Positions 32,731-40,111 of a DNA stretch of 53,130 nucleotides are shown one piece after another (position 1 is the stretch's first letter; each line of letters begins with the position of its first letter). This DNA is from Paracoccus sigandri. Its GTDB lineage: Bacteria; Pseudomonadota; Alphaproteobacteria; Rhodobacterales; Rhodobacteraceae. The notes below the pieces were generated by a model. It saw only the letters and a program-made list of their open reading frames with translations, was not told the DNA's origin and did no database searches. The translations under genes and the position numbers were made by a program. The DNA is taken from the NCBI RefSeq assembly GCF_003709565.1, contig NZ_QNRC01000029.1:1-53130 (forward strand), written 5' to 3'.

Positions 32731-32835
32731 CCGCCGCCGGGACGTGCCGGCGGATTGCCGCGCTGCGGCGAATTGACGGCGCATCATTATTTCGGTAACG
32801 ATCTGCCTGCTGAAAGATTGTTTCGAGGGTGTCAG

Positions 32836-34794
32836 ATGGCCGAGAAGGACAAACCCTGGTTGTTCCGCACCTATGCGGGGCACTCGACCGCCGAGAAGTC
32901 GAATGCGCTGTATCGCAGCAACCTCGCCAAGGGGCAGACCGGCCTGTCGGTGGCGTTCGATCTGCCGACGCAGACCGGCTATGACAGCGACCATGTCCTG
33001 TCGCGCGGCGAGGTCGGCAAGGTCGGCGTGCCGGTCTGCCACCTGGGCGACATGCGGGCGCTGTTCGAGCAGATCCCGCTGGAGCAGATGAACACCTCGA
33101 TGACGATCAACGCGACGGCGCCCTGGCTCCTGTCGCTCTATATCGCGGTGGCCGAGGAGCAGGGGGCGGATGTCGGCAAGCTGCAGGGCACGGTCCAGAA
33201 CGACCTGATCAAGGAATACCTGTCGCGCGGCACCTATATCTGCCCGCCCAAGCCCAGCCTGGCGATGATCACCGACGTGGCGGCCTATACGCGCCAGCAC
33301 CTGCCGAAATGGAACCCGATGAACGTCTGTTCCTATCACCTGCAGGAGGCCGGCGCGACGCCCGAGCAGGAGCTGGCCTATGCGCTGGCCACCGCGATCG
33401 CGGTGCTGGACGACCTGAAGGGCAAGGTGCCGCCGGAAAGCTTCCCCGAGATGGTCGGGCGGATCAGCTTCTTCGTGAATGCGGGCATCCGCTTCGTCAC
33501 CGAGATGTGCAAGATGCGCGCCTTCACCGAGCTGTGGGACGAGATCACCCGCGACCGCTATGGGATCGAGGATCCGAAATACCGCCGCTTCCGCTATGGC
33601 GTGCAGGTCAACAGCCTGGGCCTGACCGAGCAGCAGCCGGAAAACAACGTCTACCGGATTTTGCTGGAGATGCTGGCGGTGACGCTGTCGAAGAATGCGC
33701 GGGCGCGGGCGGTGCAGCTGCCCGCCTGGAACGAGGCGCTTGGCCTGCCGCGGCCCTGGGACCAGCAATGGTCGCTGCGGATGCAGCAGATCGTCGCCTA
33801 TGAGACCGACCTTCTGGAATATGGCGACCTGTTCGACGGCAATCTGGCGGTGGCGGCCAAGGTGGCCGAGCTGAAGGAGGGCGCGCGGGCCGAGCTGAAG
33901 CTCTTGGACGAGATGGGCGGGGCGATCGCCTCGATCGACTACATGAAGTCGCGGCTGGTCGAATCGAATGCCGCGCGGCTGAACCGGATCGAGGCGAACG
34001 AGACCGTCGTGGTCGGCGTGAACCGCTGGCAGCAGGGCGAGCCCTCGCCGCTGGTCTCGGGCGATGGCGGGATCATGGTTGTCGACCCGGCGGTCGAGGA
34101 GGACCAGGTCGCCCGGCTTCGGGCGTGGCGCGAGGCGCGCGACGAGGCGGCCGTCGCGGCGGCGCTGGCCGCGCTGCGCCTGGCTGCGCAGAAGGGCGAG
34201 AACATCATGCCCAGCTCGATCGCGGCGGCGAAGGCGGGGGTCACGACCGGCGAATGGGCCGGGGTGATGCGGGCTGTCCACGGCGAATATCGCGGGCCGA
34301 CCGGCGTATCCGCCAGCCCGTCGAACCGGACCGAGGGGCTGGAGCCGATCCGCGAGGCGGTCGATGCGGTCAGCGCCCGGCTGGGGCGGCGGCTGAAATT
34401 CGTGGTCGGCAAGCCGGGCCTGGACGGCCATTCCAACGGCGCCGAGCAGATCGCCTTCCGCGCCCGCGACTGCGGCATGGACATCACCTATGAGGGGATC
34501 CGCCTGACGCCCGAGCAGATCGTCGCCCGCGCCCAGGAGGAGGACGCCCATGTCGTCGGCCTGTCGATCCTGTCGGGCAGCCACCTGCCGCTGATCGAGG
34601 AGCTGATGGGCCGGATGCGCGAGGCGGGGCTGGGCGGGGTGCCGGTGATCGTCGGCGGCATCATCCCCGACGAGGATGCCCGGCGCCTGCTGTCGATGGG
34701 CGTGGCGCGGGTCTATACGCCGAAGGATTTCCAGCTGAACACGATCATGATGGATATCGTGGCGCTGGTCGAACCGGGGGCGGCGGCGGCCTGA
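32836..34794 (+). CDS. ecm: Ethylmalonyl-CoA mutase (coenzyme B12-dependent)
   Basis: The 652-residue protein has a methylmalonyl-CoA mutase-like catalytic domain (residues about 1-500; RTYAGHSTAEKSNALYRSNL, SVAFDLPTQTGYDSDHVLSR, NTSMTINATAPWLL) and a C-terminal cobalamin-binding domain with DGHSNG (H532 as the lower cobalt ligand), SILSGSHLPL and VIVGGIIPDED. It converts (2R)-ethylmalonyl-CoA to methylsuccinyl-CoA, the step that follows Ccr and epimerase. The Ecm clade, not propionate-type mutase, is inferred from its single-chain form, the presence of ccr and the general sequence look; MeaA is the older name. The ATG at 32836 is preceded by GAGGGTG. It is closed by a strong inverted repeat at 34839-34881. 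Confidence 0.95.
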   Translation: MAEKDKPWLFRTYAGHSTAEKSNALYRSNLAKGQTGLSVAFDLPTQTGYDSDHVLSRGEVGKVGVPVCHLGDMRALFEQIPLEQMNTSMTINATAPWLLSLYIAVAEEQGADVGKLQGTVQNDLIKEYLSRGTYICPPKPSLAMITDVAAYTRQHLPKWNPMNVCSYHLQEAGATPEQELAYALATAIAVLDDLKGKVPPESFPEMVGRISFFVNAGIRFVTEMCKMRAFTELWDEITRDRYGIEDPKYRRFRYGVQVNSLGLTEQQPENNVYRILLEMLAVTLSKNARARAVQLPAWNEALGLPRPWDQQWSLRMQQIVAYETDLLEYGDLFDGNLAVAAKVAELKEGARAELKLLDEMGGAIASIDYMKSRLVESNAARLNRIEANETVVVGVNRWQQGEPSPLVSGDGGIMVVDPAVEEDQVARLRAWREARDEAAVAAALAALRLAAQKGENIMPSSIAAAKAGVTTGEWAGVMRAVHGEYRGPTGVSASPSNRTEGLEPIREAVDAVSARLGRRLKFVVGKPGLDGHSNGAEQIAFRARDCGMDITYEGIRLTPEQIVARAQEEDAHVVGLSILSGSHLPLIEELMGRMREAGLGGVPVIVGGIIPDEDARRLLSMGVARVYTPKDFQLNTIMMDIVALVEPGAAAA

Positions 34795-34838
34795 ACGGGG
34801 CCTGCGGAGGCTGGCGAAGGCCGGGGGCTGTCTGCCCC

Positions 34839-34881
34839 GTCGCCGGCCGGTTCTCGAACCGGTGGCGTCCCGGCCGGCGAC
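34839..34881 (+). terminator. Strong terminator-like inverted repeat after ecm
   Basis: GTCGCCGGCCGG (34839-34850) is the exact reverse complement of 34870-34881, a 12-bp stem. A smaller hairpin CCGGTT-CTCG-AACCGG (34847-34862) competes with it. TATTTTT follows 10 bp later. It is 45 bp beyond the ecm stop. Confidence 0.65.
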
Positions 34882-34887
34882 CCCCGA

Positions 34888-34912
34888 AGGTATTTTTAAG
34901 GAGTGCGAGGGG
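34888..34912. repeat. Inverted copy of the dispersed intergenic repeat
   Basis: Read on the minus strand this 25-bp stretch begins CCCCTCGCACTCCTTAAAAA and differs at one base from 28281-28305. The two copies lie at transcription-unit ends in opposite orientation. The rest of the element is not conserved between them, but each copy has a GC-rich hairpin beside it. Confidence 0.7.
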
Positions 34913-35019
34913 CGAGAGCGTGAGGGCGGTGGCGTCAGGCGTCGGGGACGCCGATGGTGCGGGCCGCCTGGCGGTCTTCCGGCTGCTGAACGCGGACATC
35001 TGACGGCGATTCAAAAGGA

Positions 35020-35044
35020 AACGCCGCCCGAGAGGGGCGGCGTT
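35020..35044 (-). terminator. Rho-independent terminator of the ffh-rpmE operon
   Basis: AACGCCGCCC-GAGAG-GGGCGGCGTT is a perfect 10-bp stem; on the minus strand it is followed by TCCTTTTGA. It lies 31 bp beyond the rpmE stop and closes the long minus-strand operon. Confidence 0.85.
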
Positions 35045-35074
35045 CCGAAATCCGAATTCCGGTTTCCGGGGCGA

Positions 35075-35296
35075 TCAGAAGCCCAGGCCGGCATATTTCG
35101 ACTTGAACTTCGACACGCGGCCGCCGGTATCCATCAGCTTGGCCGAGCCGCCGGTCCAGGCGGGGTGCGAGGTCGGATCGATGTCCAGCGACATGGTGTC
35201 GCCTTCGGACCCCCAGGTCGAGCGGGTCTGATAGGTGGTCCCGTCGGTCATCTTGACTTCGATCAGGTGGTAGTCGGGATGGGTCTCTTTCTTCAT
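35075..35296 (-). CDS. rpmE: Ribosomal protein bL31 (cysteine-free type)
   Basis: The 73-residue protein has the bL31 features KETHPDYH, TDGTTYQTRSTWG and DIDPTSHPAWTG, ending in KFKSKYAGLGF. The long form in many bacteria binds zinc through four cysteines; here none is present, so it is the zinc-independent (C-minus) type. It lies 12 bp after rplS and is the last gene of the ffh-rpsP-rimM-trmD-rplS-rpmE unit. bL31 bridges the subunits at the central protuberance. A good ribosome site (GGAGG) precedes the ATG at 35296. Confidence 0.96.
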   Translation of the reverse strand: MKKETHPDYHLIEVKMTDGTTYQTRSTWGSEGDTMSLDIDPTSHPAWTGGSAKLMDTGGRVSKFKSKYAGLGF

Positions 35297-35308
35297 CTCG
35301 CGACCTCC

Positions 35309-35692
35309 TTAAGCGTTCGCGTCGGATTTGGGACGGTAGTTGGTCTTTTCGGCGATACGGGCCGATTTGCCGCGACGGTCGCGCAGGTAATACAGCTTGG
35401 CGCGGCGGACCTTGCCGCGGCGGACGACCTCGATCGAATCGATATTGGTCGAGTAGAGCGGGAAGACGCGCTCCACGCCCTCGCCGAAGCTGATCTTGCG
35501 GACGGTGAAGCTGGCGCCGATGCCGTTGCCGCCCTTGCGCGAGATGCAGACGCCTTCATAGTTCTGCACGCGCGACCGGGTGCCCTCGGTCACCTTGTAG
35601 CCGACGCGCACGGTGTCGCCCGCCTTGAAGTCGGGGATGGTCTTGCCAAGCTCGGCGATCTGCTCGGCTTCCAGTTCTGCGATCAGGTTCAT
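35309..35692 (-). CDS. rplS: Ribosomal protein bL19
   Basis: The 127-residue protein has the bL19 signature FKAGDTVRVGYKVTEG, the KISFGEGVERVFPLYS stretch and GKVRRAKLYYLRDRRGKSAR. bL19 lies at the subunit interface. Length is near the family value (about 115), with a short lysine- and alanine-containing tail. Its ATG overlaps the trmD TGA by ATGA, so translation is coupled. It stands between trmD and rpmE on the minus strand. Confidence 0.98.
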   Translation of the reverse strand: MNLIAELEAEQIAELGKTIPDFKAGDTVRVGYKVTEGTRSRVQNYEGVCISRKGGNGIGASFTVRKISFGEGVERVFPLYSTNIDSIEVVRRGKVRRAKLYYLRDRRGKSARIAEKTNYRPKSDANA

Positions 35693-36594
35693 CGCTTCGG
35701 TTCCTTGTCATGCTCGCGGTAGCTCCGCGATTGGTCTGATGCGCCCGAGAGCTGTCGGTCCTTTGCCGGGTCCATAGAGGCCGCCCGAAGGCTGTCCTCA
35801 TATGCCCGCCACAGGTCGGGGCGGCGTTCCTTGGTCAGCCTTTCGGCCTGTTGCGCCCGCCAGGCAGAAATGGCCGCGTGATTGCCGGACAGCAGAACCT
35901 CCGGGATCTCGCGGCCTTCCCATTGGGCGGGCTTCGTGTACTGGGGGGCTTCCAGAAGACCCCGGTTGCCGATGGAAAAGGATTCCTCGGCCAGCGAATC
36001 CTGATTCCCCAGCACGCGCGGTATAAGCCGGACCGTCGCGTCGATCAAGACCTGAGCCGCGATCTCTCCGCCGGTCAGGACATAGTCGCCGATGCTGATT
36101 TCCTCGACCCCGTGGGCGTCCAGGACGCGCTGGTCGATGCCCTCGAAACGGCCGCAGATCAGCGTGACGCCGGGGCCCTCGGCCAGCGCGCGCGCGCGCG
36201 CCTGGGTCAGCGGCCGGCCGCGCGGGGACATGCAGATGACCGGGCAGGGCGGGCCCTGGCGGGCCTCGCGCAGCGCGGCGTCCATGACATCGGCGCGGAT
36301 CACCATGCCCGCGCCGCCGCCGGCGGGCGTGTCGTCGACATTGCGATGCTTGCCCAGGCCGAAGTCGCGCAGCGGGATGGTGCGCAGGTTCCACAGCCCC
36401 TGCGCCAGCGCCCGGCCGGTCAGCGACAGGCCGAGGATGCCGGGAAAGGCCTCGGGGAACAGGGTGACGACGCTGGCGGTCCAGGCGCCGGCGACCTGCG
36501 GTTCGGCCATCAGTTCGCGCGGGCGCAGGCTGGCGCTGATCGACAGGCGGCCGTGGGATTTCGACGCCTCCGGCTTGGGGGTGTCGCCGGTCAT
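35689..36594 (-). CDS. trmD: tRNA (guanine-37-N1)-methyltransferase TrmD
   Basis: The 301-residue protein has the SPOUT-knot motifs VTLFPEAFPGILGLSLTGRAL, DDTPAGGGAGMVIR, ICGRFEGIDQRVLDAH, and EEISIGDYVLTGGE. It methylates G37 of tRNAs that read CCN, CUN and CGG and so prevents +1 frameshifting. It is longer than most TrmD proteins (about 250) because of an N-terminal extension of some 35 residues and a polar C-terminal tail. The ATG at 36594 overlaps the rimM stop (ATGA), which supports the long form, though an internal ATG at 36510 would give a normal N-terminus. It is coupled at the other end to rplS. Confidence 0.95.
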   Translation of the reverse strand: MTGDTPKPEASKSHGRLSISASLRPRELMAEPQVAGAWTASVVTLFPEAFPGILGLSLTGRALAQGLWNLRTIPLRDFGLGKHRNVDDTPAGGGAGMVIRADVMDAALREARQGPPCPVICMSPRGRPLTQARARALAEGPGVTLICGRFEGIDQRVLDAHGVEEISIGDYVLTGGEIAAQVLIDATVRLIPRVLGNQDSLAEESFSIGNRGLLEAPQYTKPAQWEGREIPEVLLSGNHAAISAWRAQQAERLTKERRPDLWRAYEDSLRAASMDPAKDRQLSGASDQSRSYREHDKEPKR

Positions 36595-37091
36595 TCGTCC
36601 GAACCGGGCGGGTCGGCGACGATGCGGCCCGCGGCCAGGTCGACGGTCGGCACCACGGCGCGGGTGAAGGGCAGCAGCAGCACCTGCTTGCCGCCCACGA
36701 CCTCCAGGATGTCGCCCGCGCCGTGATCGAAGATGGCGCGGACCCGGCCCAGCAGCTGCCCGCCGGGATCCACGACCTCCAGCCCGATCAGGTCGGCATG
36801 GTAGAATTCGTCGTCGGGCAGCGAGGGCAGGGCCTCGCGCGGCGCCCAGAGCGTGGTGCCGCGCAGGGCCTCGGCATCCTCGCGCGTGGCCACGCCCGAC
36901 AGGCGCGCGCCAAGGCCCCCCGTCACCGGGCGGGTCAGCCTGACCGTGAAGGCGCGCTTGCCGTCCTCGGTCGTCAGCGGGCCATAGCCGGCGATGTCGG
37001 CGGGCTGGGCGCAGAAGCTTTTCAGCCGCACCTCGCCCCGGACGCCGAAGGCTCCGGCGATGGCTCCGACGCAGATCCGATCTGTTGCCAT
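36591..37091 (-). CDS. rimM: Ribosome maturation factor RimM
   Basis: The 166-residue protein has the RimM N-terminal domain (ICVGAIAGAFGVRGEVRLKS, FCAQPADIAGYGPL) and the PRC-barrel domain (DEFYHADLIGLEVVD, VRAIFDHGAGDILEV, LLPFTRAVVPTVDL). RimM binds uS19 and assists assembly of the 30S head. It follows rpsP by 64 bp and overlaps trmD by ATGA. Length is typical for the family. Confidence 0.96.
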   Translation of the reverse strand: MATDRICVGAIAGAFGVRGEVRLKSFCAQPADIAGYGPLTTEDGKRAFTVRLTRPVTGGLGARLSGVATREDAEALRGTTLWAPREALPSLPDDEFYHADLIGLEVVDPGGQLLGRVRAIFDHGAGDILEVVGGKQVLLLPFTRAVVPTVDLAAGRIVADPPGSDE

Positions 37092-37155
37092 GCGCTTCCT
37101 CGCAAGCCCGAGAGGACCGGCGGGAACGTGCCCCGCCAGCCGTTCCGCGGCAGGA

Positions 37156-37518
37156 TTACTCGGCGGCTTCCTCGGCCGGGGCGGCGGCCTTGGCGGCCTT
37201 CTCCTCGGCGCGTTTCTTCGCCTTGTCGCCCGGCTCGGCCTTCTTCAGGTTCTTGCGCTCGGCCTTTTCCTTGATGCCGGCGGCTTCCAGGAAGCGGGCG
37301 ACGCGGTCCGTGGGCTGCGCGCCCTGGCCCAGCCAGTACTGCACGCGCTCGATGTTCATCTTCACGCGGTCCTCGCTGTCCTTGGGCAGCAGCGGGTTGT
37401 AGGTGCCCAGCTTCTCCAGGAAGCGGCCGTCGCGCGGCATGCGCGAATCGGATGCGACGATGGCGTAATGGGGGCGCTTCTTGCTGCCGCCACGGGCGAG
37501 ACGGATCTTCATGGCCAT
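37156..37518 (-). CDS. rpsP: Ribosomal protein bS16
   Basis: The 120-residue protein carries the bS16 pattern MKIRLARGGSKKRPHYAIV, SRMPRDGRFLEKLGTYNPL and VQYWLGQGAQPTDRVAR. A lysine- and alanine-rich tail of about 35 residues, common in alphaproteobacteria, extends it beyond the usual 80-90. GGAGAA lies six bases before the ATG at 37518; a second ATG at 37512 gives the plain family start. It follows the chorismate mutase gene by 50 bp and precedes rimM. Confidence 0.97.
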   Translation of the reverse strand: MAMKIRLARGGSKKRPHYAIVASDSRMPRDGRFLEKLGTYNPLLPKDSEDRVKMNIERVQYWLGQGAQPTDRVARFLEAAGIKEKAERKNLKKAEPGDKAKKRAEEKAAKAAAPAEEAAE

Positions 37519-37568
37519 TTGTTCTTCTCCTTTGAAATGGCGGTGTGATGCTGCGTTTCCGCGCAGCC

Positions 37569-37865
37569 TCAGGCCTGGTAGCTCTCGTGATGCCGGATGA
37601 CTTCGGCGATCACGAAATTGAGGAATTTGCGCGCGAATTCCGGGTCCAGATCGGCCTCGCGCGCGAGGCGTTCCAGCCGTTCGATCTGTTGCGATTCACG
37701 CGCGGGATCGGAGGGCGGAAGGTCGTGTTCGGCCTTCAGGCGGCCGACGGATTGGGTATGCTTGAAGCGTTCCGCAAGGGTATAGACCAGGATCGCGTCC
37801 AGCCGGTCGATGCTGGCGCGGTGGTCCTTCAGCAGGGCGGCGGCGCGGGCGGCGGGATCACTCAT
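37569..37865 (-). CDS. Chorismate mutase (AroQ type)
   Basis: The 98-residue protein is a monofunctional AroQ-fold domain: three helices with ASIDRLDAILVYTLAERFKH, VGRLKAEHDLPPSDPARE and FLNFVIAEVIRHHESY. It converts chorismate to prephenate for phenylalanine and tyrosine. The residues expected to touch the substrate (R in helix 1, K in VGRLKAEH, E and Q or R later) appear to be present. It overlaps the GNAT gene by 8 bp and lies just upstream of rpsP, an unusual place for an amino-acid gene, but the arrangement seems conserved in Rhodobacterales. No signal peptide, so cytoplasmic. Confidence 0.9.
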   Translation of the reverse strand: MSDPAARAAALLKDHRASIDRLDAILVYTLAERFKHTQSVGRLKAEHDLPPSDPARESQQIERLERLAREADLDPEFARKFLNFVIAEVIRHHESYQA

Positions 37866-38433
37866 GCCGGGGCTCCTTGGCGGGCGGGACGGGGCGGGCG
37901 GGATGGCGGAAGACGAGGCAGGGCTGGTCCGGGTATGGCACCGGGGCATCGTCGTCGCGGGTCGCGCCCAGCCGCCGCGCCAGCGCGATCGAGCGGGCAT
38001 TGTCGGGATGGATATAGCTGACGATGCTGTCCCAGCCCAAAACGTCGCGGGCATGGGCGCGGGCGGCCTGGGCGGCCTCGAAGGCATAGCCCTTGCCCTC
38101 GGCCTCGGGGGTCCAGACGGTCCAGCCGATCTCGTGTTCGGGCCAGCCTTCAGGGAACCAGGGGCCGGTCGCGCCAAGCGGGGTGTCGTCGCCCTGCCGG
38201 GTGAAGACGAAGATGCCCCAGCCGCGCAGCACCCAATGGCCGATGACATGGCCGAAGGCCCGCCAGCTGAGCGCCGGGGTCAGATCAGGGCCGCCGCCGA
38301 TGAAGCTCGCGCGGTCCGACAGGTGGAAGTCGCGCCAATGCGGCCAGTCGCCGGCATGGGGCGCGCGCAGCACCAGCCGCCCGGTCGTCAGGACCGGCGC
38401 GTTCAGCGTCAGGGCAGGGGAGGCGTCGCGCAT
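37858..38433 (-). CDS. GNAT acetyltransferase, RimJ/RimL-like
   Basis: The 191-residue protein has the RimJ/L layout: TGRLVLRAPHAGDWPHWRDF at the start, EIGWTVWTPEAEGKGYAFEA with the acetyl-CoA-binding Q/RxxGxG/A-like loop, and SYIHPDNARSIALARRLGA in the second half. Members acetylate protein N-termini or small molecules. It lies 7 bp after ffh and overlaps the chorismate mutase gene by 8 bp, so it is part of the operon. The substrate is unknown; a ribosome- or SRP-related target is suggested only by the context. Confidence 0.88.
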   Translation of the reverse strand: MRDASPALTLNAPVLTTGRLVLRAPHAGDWPHWRDFHLSDRASFIGGGPDLTPALSWRAFGHVIGHWVLRGWGIFVFTRQGDDTPLGATGPWFPEGWPEHEIGWTVWTPEAEGKGYAFEAAQAARAHARDVLGWDSIVSYIHPDNARSIALARRLGATRDDDAPVPYPDQPCLVFRHPARPVPPAKEPRHE

Positions 38434-38439
38434 CGGGTC

Positions 38440-39936
38440 CTACTTCTTGCCGAACATGCCCGACAACCCGCCGGGCAGCCCGGCCTTGCCCAGCTGTCCG
38501 CCCAGGCCCTTGGGGTCCTGCAGCATCTTCGTGGCCTCGGCCATCTTCGCGGGGTCCATGTTCTCCAGGTCGGGCAGCCCGCCGCCCTTGCCGGTCATGG
38601 CGCGCATGGCCTGCTTCAGCATCCCGCCCTTGCCCATCTTGCCCAGCTTCTTCATCGTGTCGGCCATCTGCTTCTGCATCTTCAGCAGGCGGTTCAGCTC
38701 GGCCACGTCCATGCCCGCCCCCGCCGCGATGCGCTTCTTGCGGCTGGCCTGCAGGATCGCGGGATTGGCGCGTTCCTTCTTGGTCATCGAGTTGATCAGC
38801 GCGATCTGGCGGCGGATGGCGCTGTCGTCCATGCCGGCGGCCTCGGCCTGCTTGGCCATCTTCTGCATGCCGGGCATCATGCCCATGATCGACTGCATGC
38901 CGCCCATCTTCTGCATCTGTTCCAGCTGGCCCTTCAGGTCGTTCATGTTGAACAACCCCTTCTGGAAGCGCTTCATCATGCGCTCGGCCTGCTCGACCTC
39001 CAGCACCTCCTGCGCCTTCTCGACCAGGGCCACGATGTCGCCCATGCCCAGGATGCGGCCGGCGACGCGGCTTGCGTCGAAGCCCTCCAGCGCGTCCATC
39101 TTCTCGCCCAGGCCGACGAAGCGGATCGGCTTGCCGGTGACGGCGCGCATCGACAGCGCCGCGCCGCCGCGCCCGTCGCCGTCCATCCGGGTCAGCACCA
39201 CGCCCGAGATGCCGACCTTGCCGTCGAATTCGGTCGCCACGTTCACCGCGTCCTGGCCGGTCAGCCCGTCGACGACCAGCAGCGTCTCGCGCGGGTTCGC
39301 GACGTCGCGGACCGCCTGGACCTCGTTCATCAGCACTTCGTCGATATGCAGCCGCCCGGCGGTGTCCAGCATGTAGACGTCATAGCCGCCAAGCGCCGCC
39401 TGCTGCTTCGCGCGCTGCGCGATCTGCACCGCCGTCTGGCCGGGCACGATCGGCAGGGTGTCGACGCCGATCTGCTGGCCCAGGATCGCCAGCTGCTCCA
39501 TCGCCGCCGGCCGCTGGGTATCGAGGCTGGCCATCAGCACGCGCTTCTTCTCGCGGTCCTTCAGCCGTTTCGCCAGCTTGGCGGTGGTGGTGGTCTTGCC
39601 CGAGCCCTGAAGCCCGACCATCAGGATCGGCGCGGGCGGGTTGTCGATCCGCAGCGCCTCGGGCTCGTCCTCGCCCTGCAGGACCTTGATCAGCTCGTCA
39701 TGGACGATCTTCACGACCTGCTGGCCGGGGGTGATCGACTTGGTGACGGCGCTTCCGGTGGCCTTCTGCGTCACCGATTTCACGAAGCTGCGCGCCACCG
39801 GCAGCGAGACATCGGCCTCCAGCAGCGCCACGCGCACCTCGCGCATGGCGGCGGTGACGTCCTCCTCGGACAGGGCGCCCTGCTTGGTCAGCCGGTCGAA
39901 GACGCGGCCCAGACGGTCGGAAAGGTTCTCGAACAT
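38440..39936 (-). CDS. ffh: Signal recognition particle GTPase Ffh
   Basis: The 498-residue protein has the N domain (MFENLSDRLGRVFDRLTKQG), the G domain with GLQGSGKTTT (P-loop), DTQRPAAMEQL, VYMLDTAGRLHIDE and TRMDGDGRGGAALS, and a methionine-rich M domain (SIMGMMPGMQKMAKQAEAAG, MLKQAMRAMTGKGG) that binds signal peptides and 4.5S RNA. It starts the operon ffh, GNAT, chorismate mutase, rpsP, rimM, trmD, rplS, rpmE. AAGGAGG precedes the ATG at 39936. The leader has three potential hairpins. The 4.5S RNA gene itself was not found here. Confidence 0.98.
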   Translation of the reverse strand: MFENLSDRLGRVFDRLTKQGALSEEDVTAAMREVRVALLEADVSLPVARSFVKSVTQKATGSAVTKSITPGQQVVKIVHDELIKVLQGEDEPEALRIDNPPAPILMVGLQGSGKTTTTAKLAKRLKDREKKRVLMASLDTQRPAAMEQLAILGQQIGVDTLPIVPGQTAVQIAQRAKQQAALGGYDVYMLDTAGRLHIDEVLMNEVQAVRDVANPRETLLVVDGLTGQDAVNVATEFDGKVGISGVVLTRMDGDGRGGAALSMRAVTGKPIRFVGLGEKMDALEGFDASRVAGRILGMGDIVALVEKAQEVLEVEQAERMMKRFQKGLFNMNDLKGQLEQMQKMGGMQSIMGMMPGMQKMAKQAEAAGMDDSAIRRQIALINSMTKKERANPAILQASRKKRIAAGAGMDVAELNRLLKMQKQMADTMKKLGKMGKGGMLKQAMRAMTGKGGGLPDLENMDPAKMAEATKMLQDPKGLGGQLGKAGLPGGLSGMFGKK

Positions 39937-39966
39937 GGCCGGGCCTCCTTCGGGTCCAATAGGCTG

Positions 39967-40042
39967 TCGCCCCCGTGGGCGCGACGCGCTGACGGGGGGC
40001 GATCCCCGCATGTGACGGGGACCGGAAGGGTCGTCCTTCCGG
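39967..40042 (-). promoter_or_regulatory. Structured leader upstream of ffh
   Basis: Between the azoR terminator and ffh three inverted repeats follow one another: TCGCCCCCGT (39967-39976) with 39992-40002 (one bulged base), CCCCG (40004-40008) with CGGGG (40016-40020), and CCGGAAGG (40022-40029) with CCTTCCGG (40035-40042). If transcription starts upstream, the ffh mRNA has a heavily folded 5' region. Confidence 0.45.
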
Positions 40043-40065
40043 GAATCCGGTGGCTGATACGAAAA

Positions 40066-40093
40066 AACGGCCCCCGAGTCAACGAAGGCCGTT
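40066..40093 (-). terminator. Rho-independent terminator of azoR
   Basis: On the minus strand AACGGCC and GGCCGTT pair over a 14-base loop and are followed by TTTTTT (40067-40062). It is 18 bp beyond the azoR stop and separates azoR from ffh. Confidence 0.8.
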
Positions 40094-40111
40094 CCTTTTG
40101 TCGGTCCGCGT

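Noticed and set aside
34839..34881. Riboswitch or small RNA between ecm and rpmE
   Set aside because: The long stem, its place after a stop codon and the following T-rich stretch fit a terminator better; no cobalamin-riboswitch B12-box was found here or before ecm.
39937..40060. 4.5S (SRP) RNA gene upstream of ffh
   Set aside because: The region folds well, but the conserved SRP domain IV loop pattern (GGAA tetraloop with AGCAG and matching internal loop) is not present on either strand.
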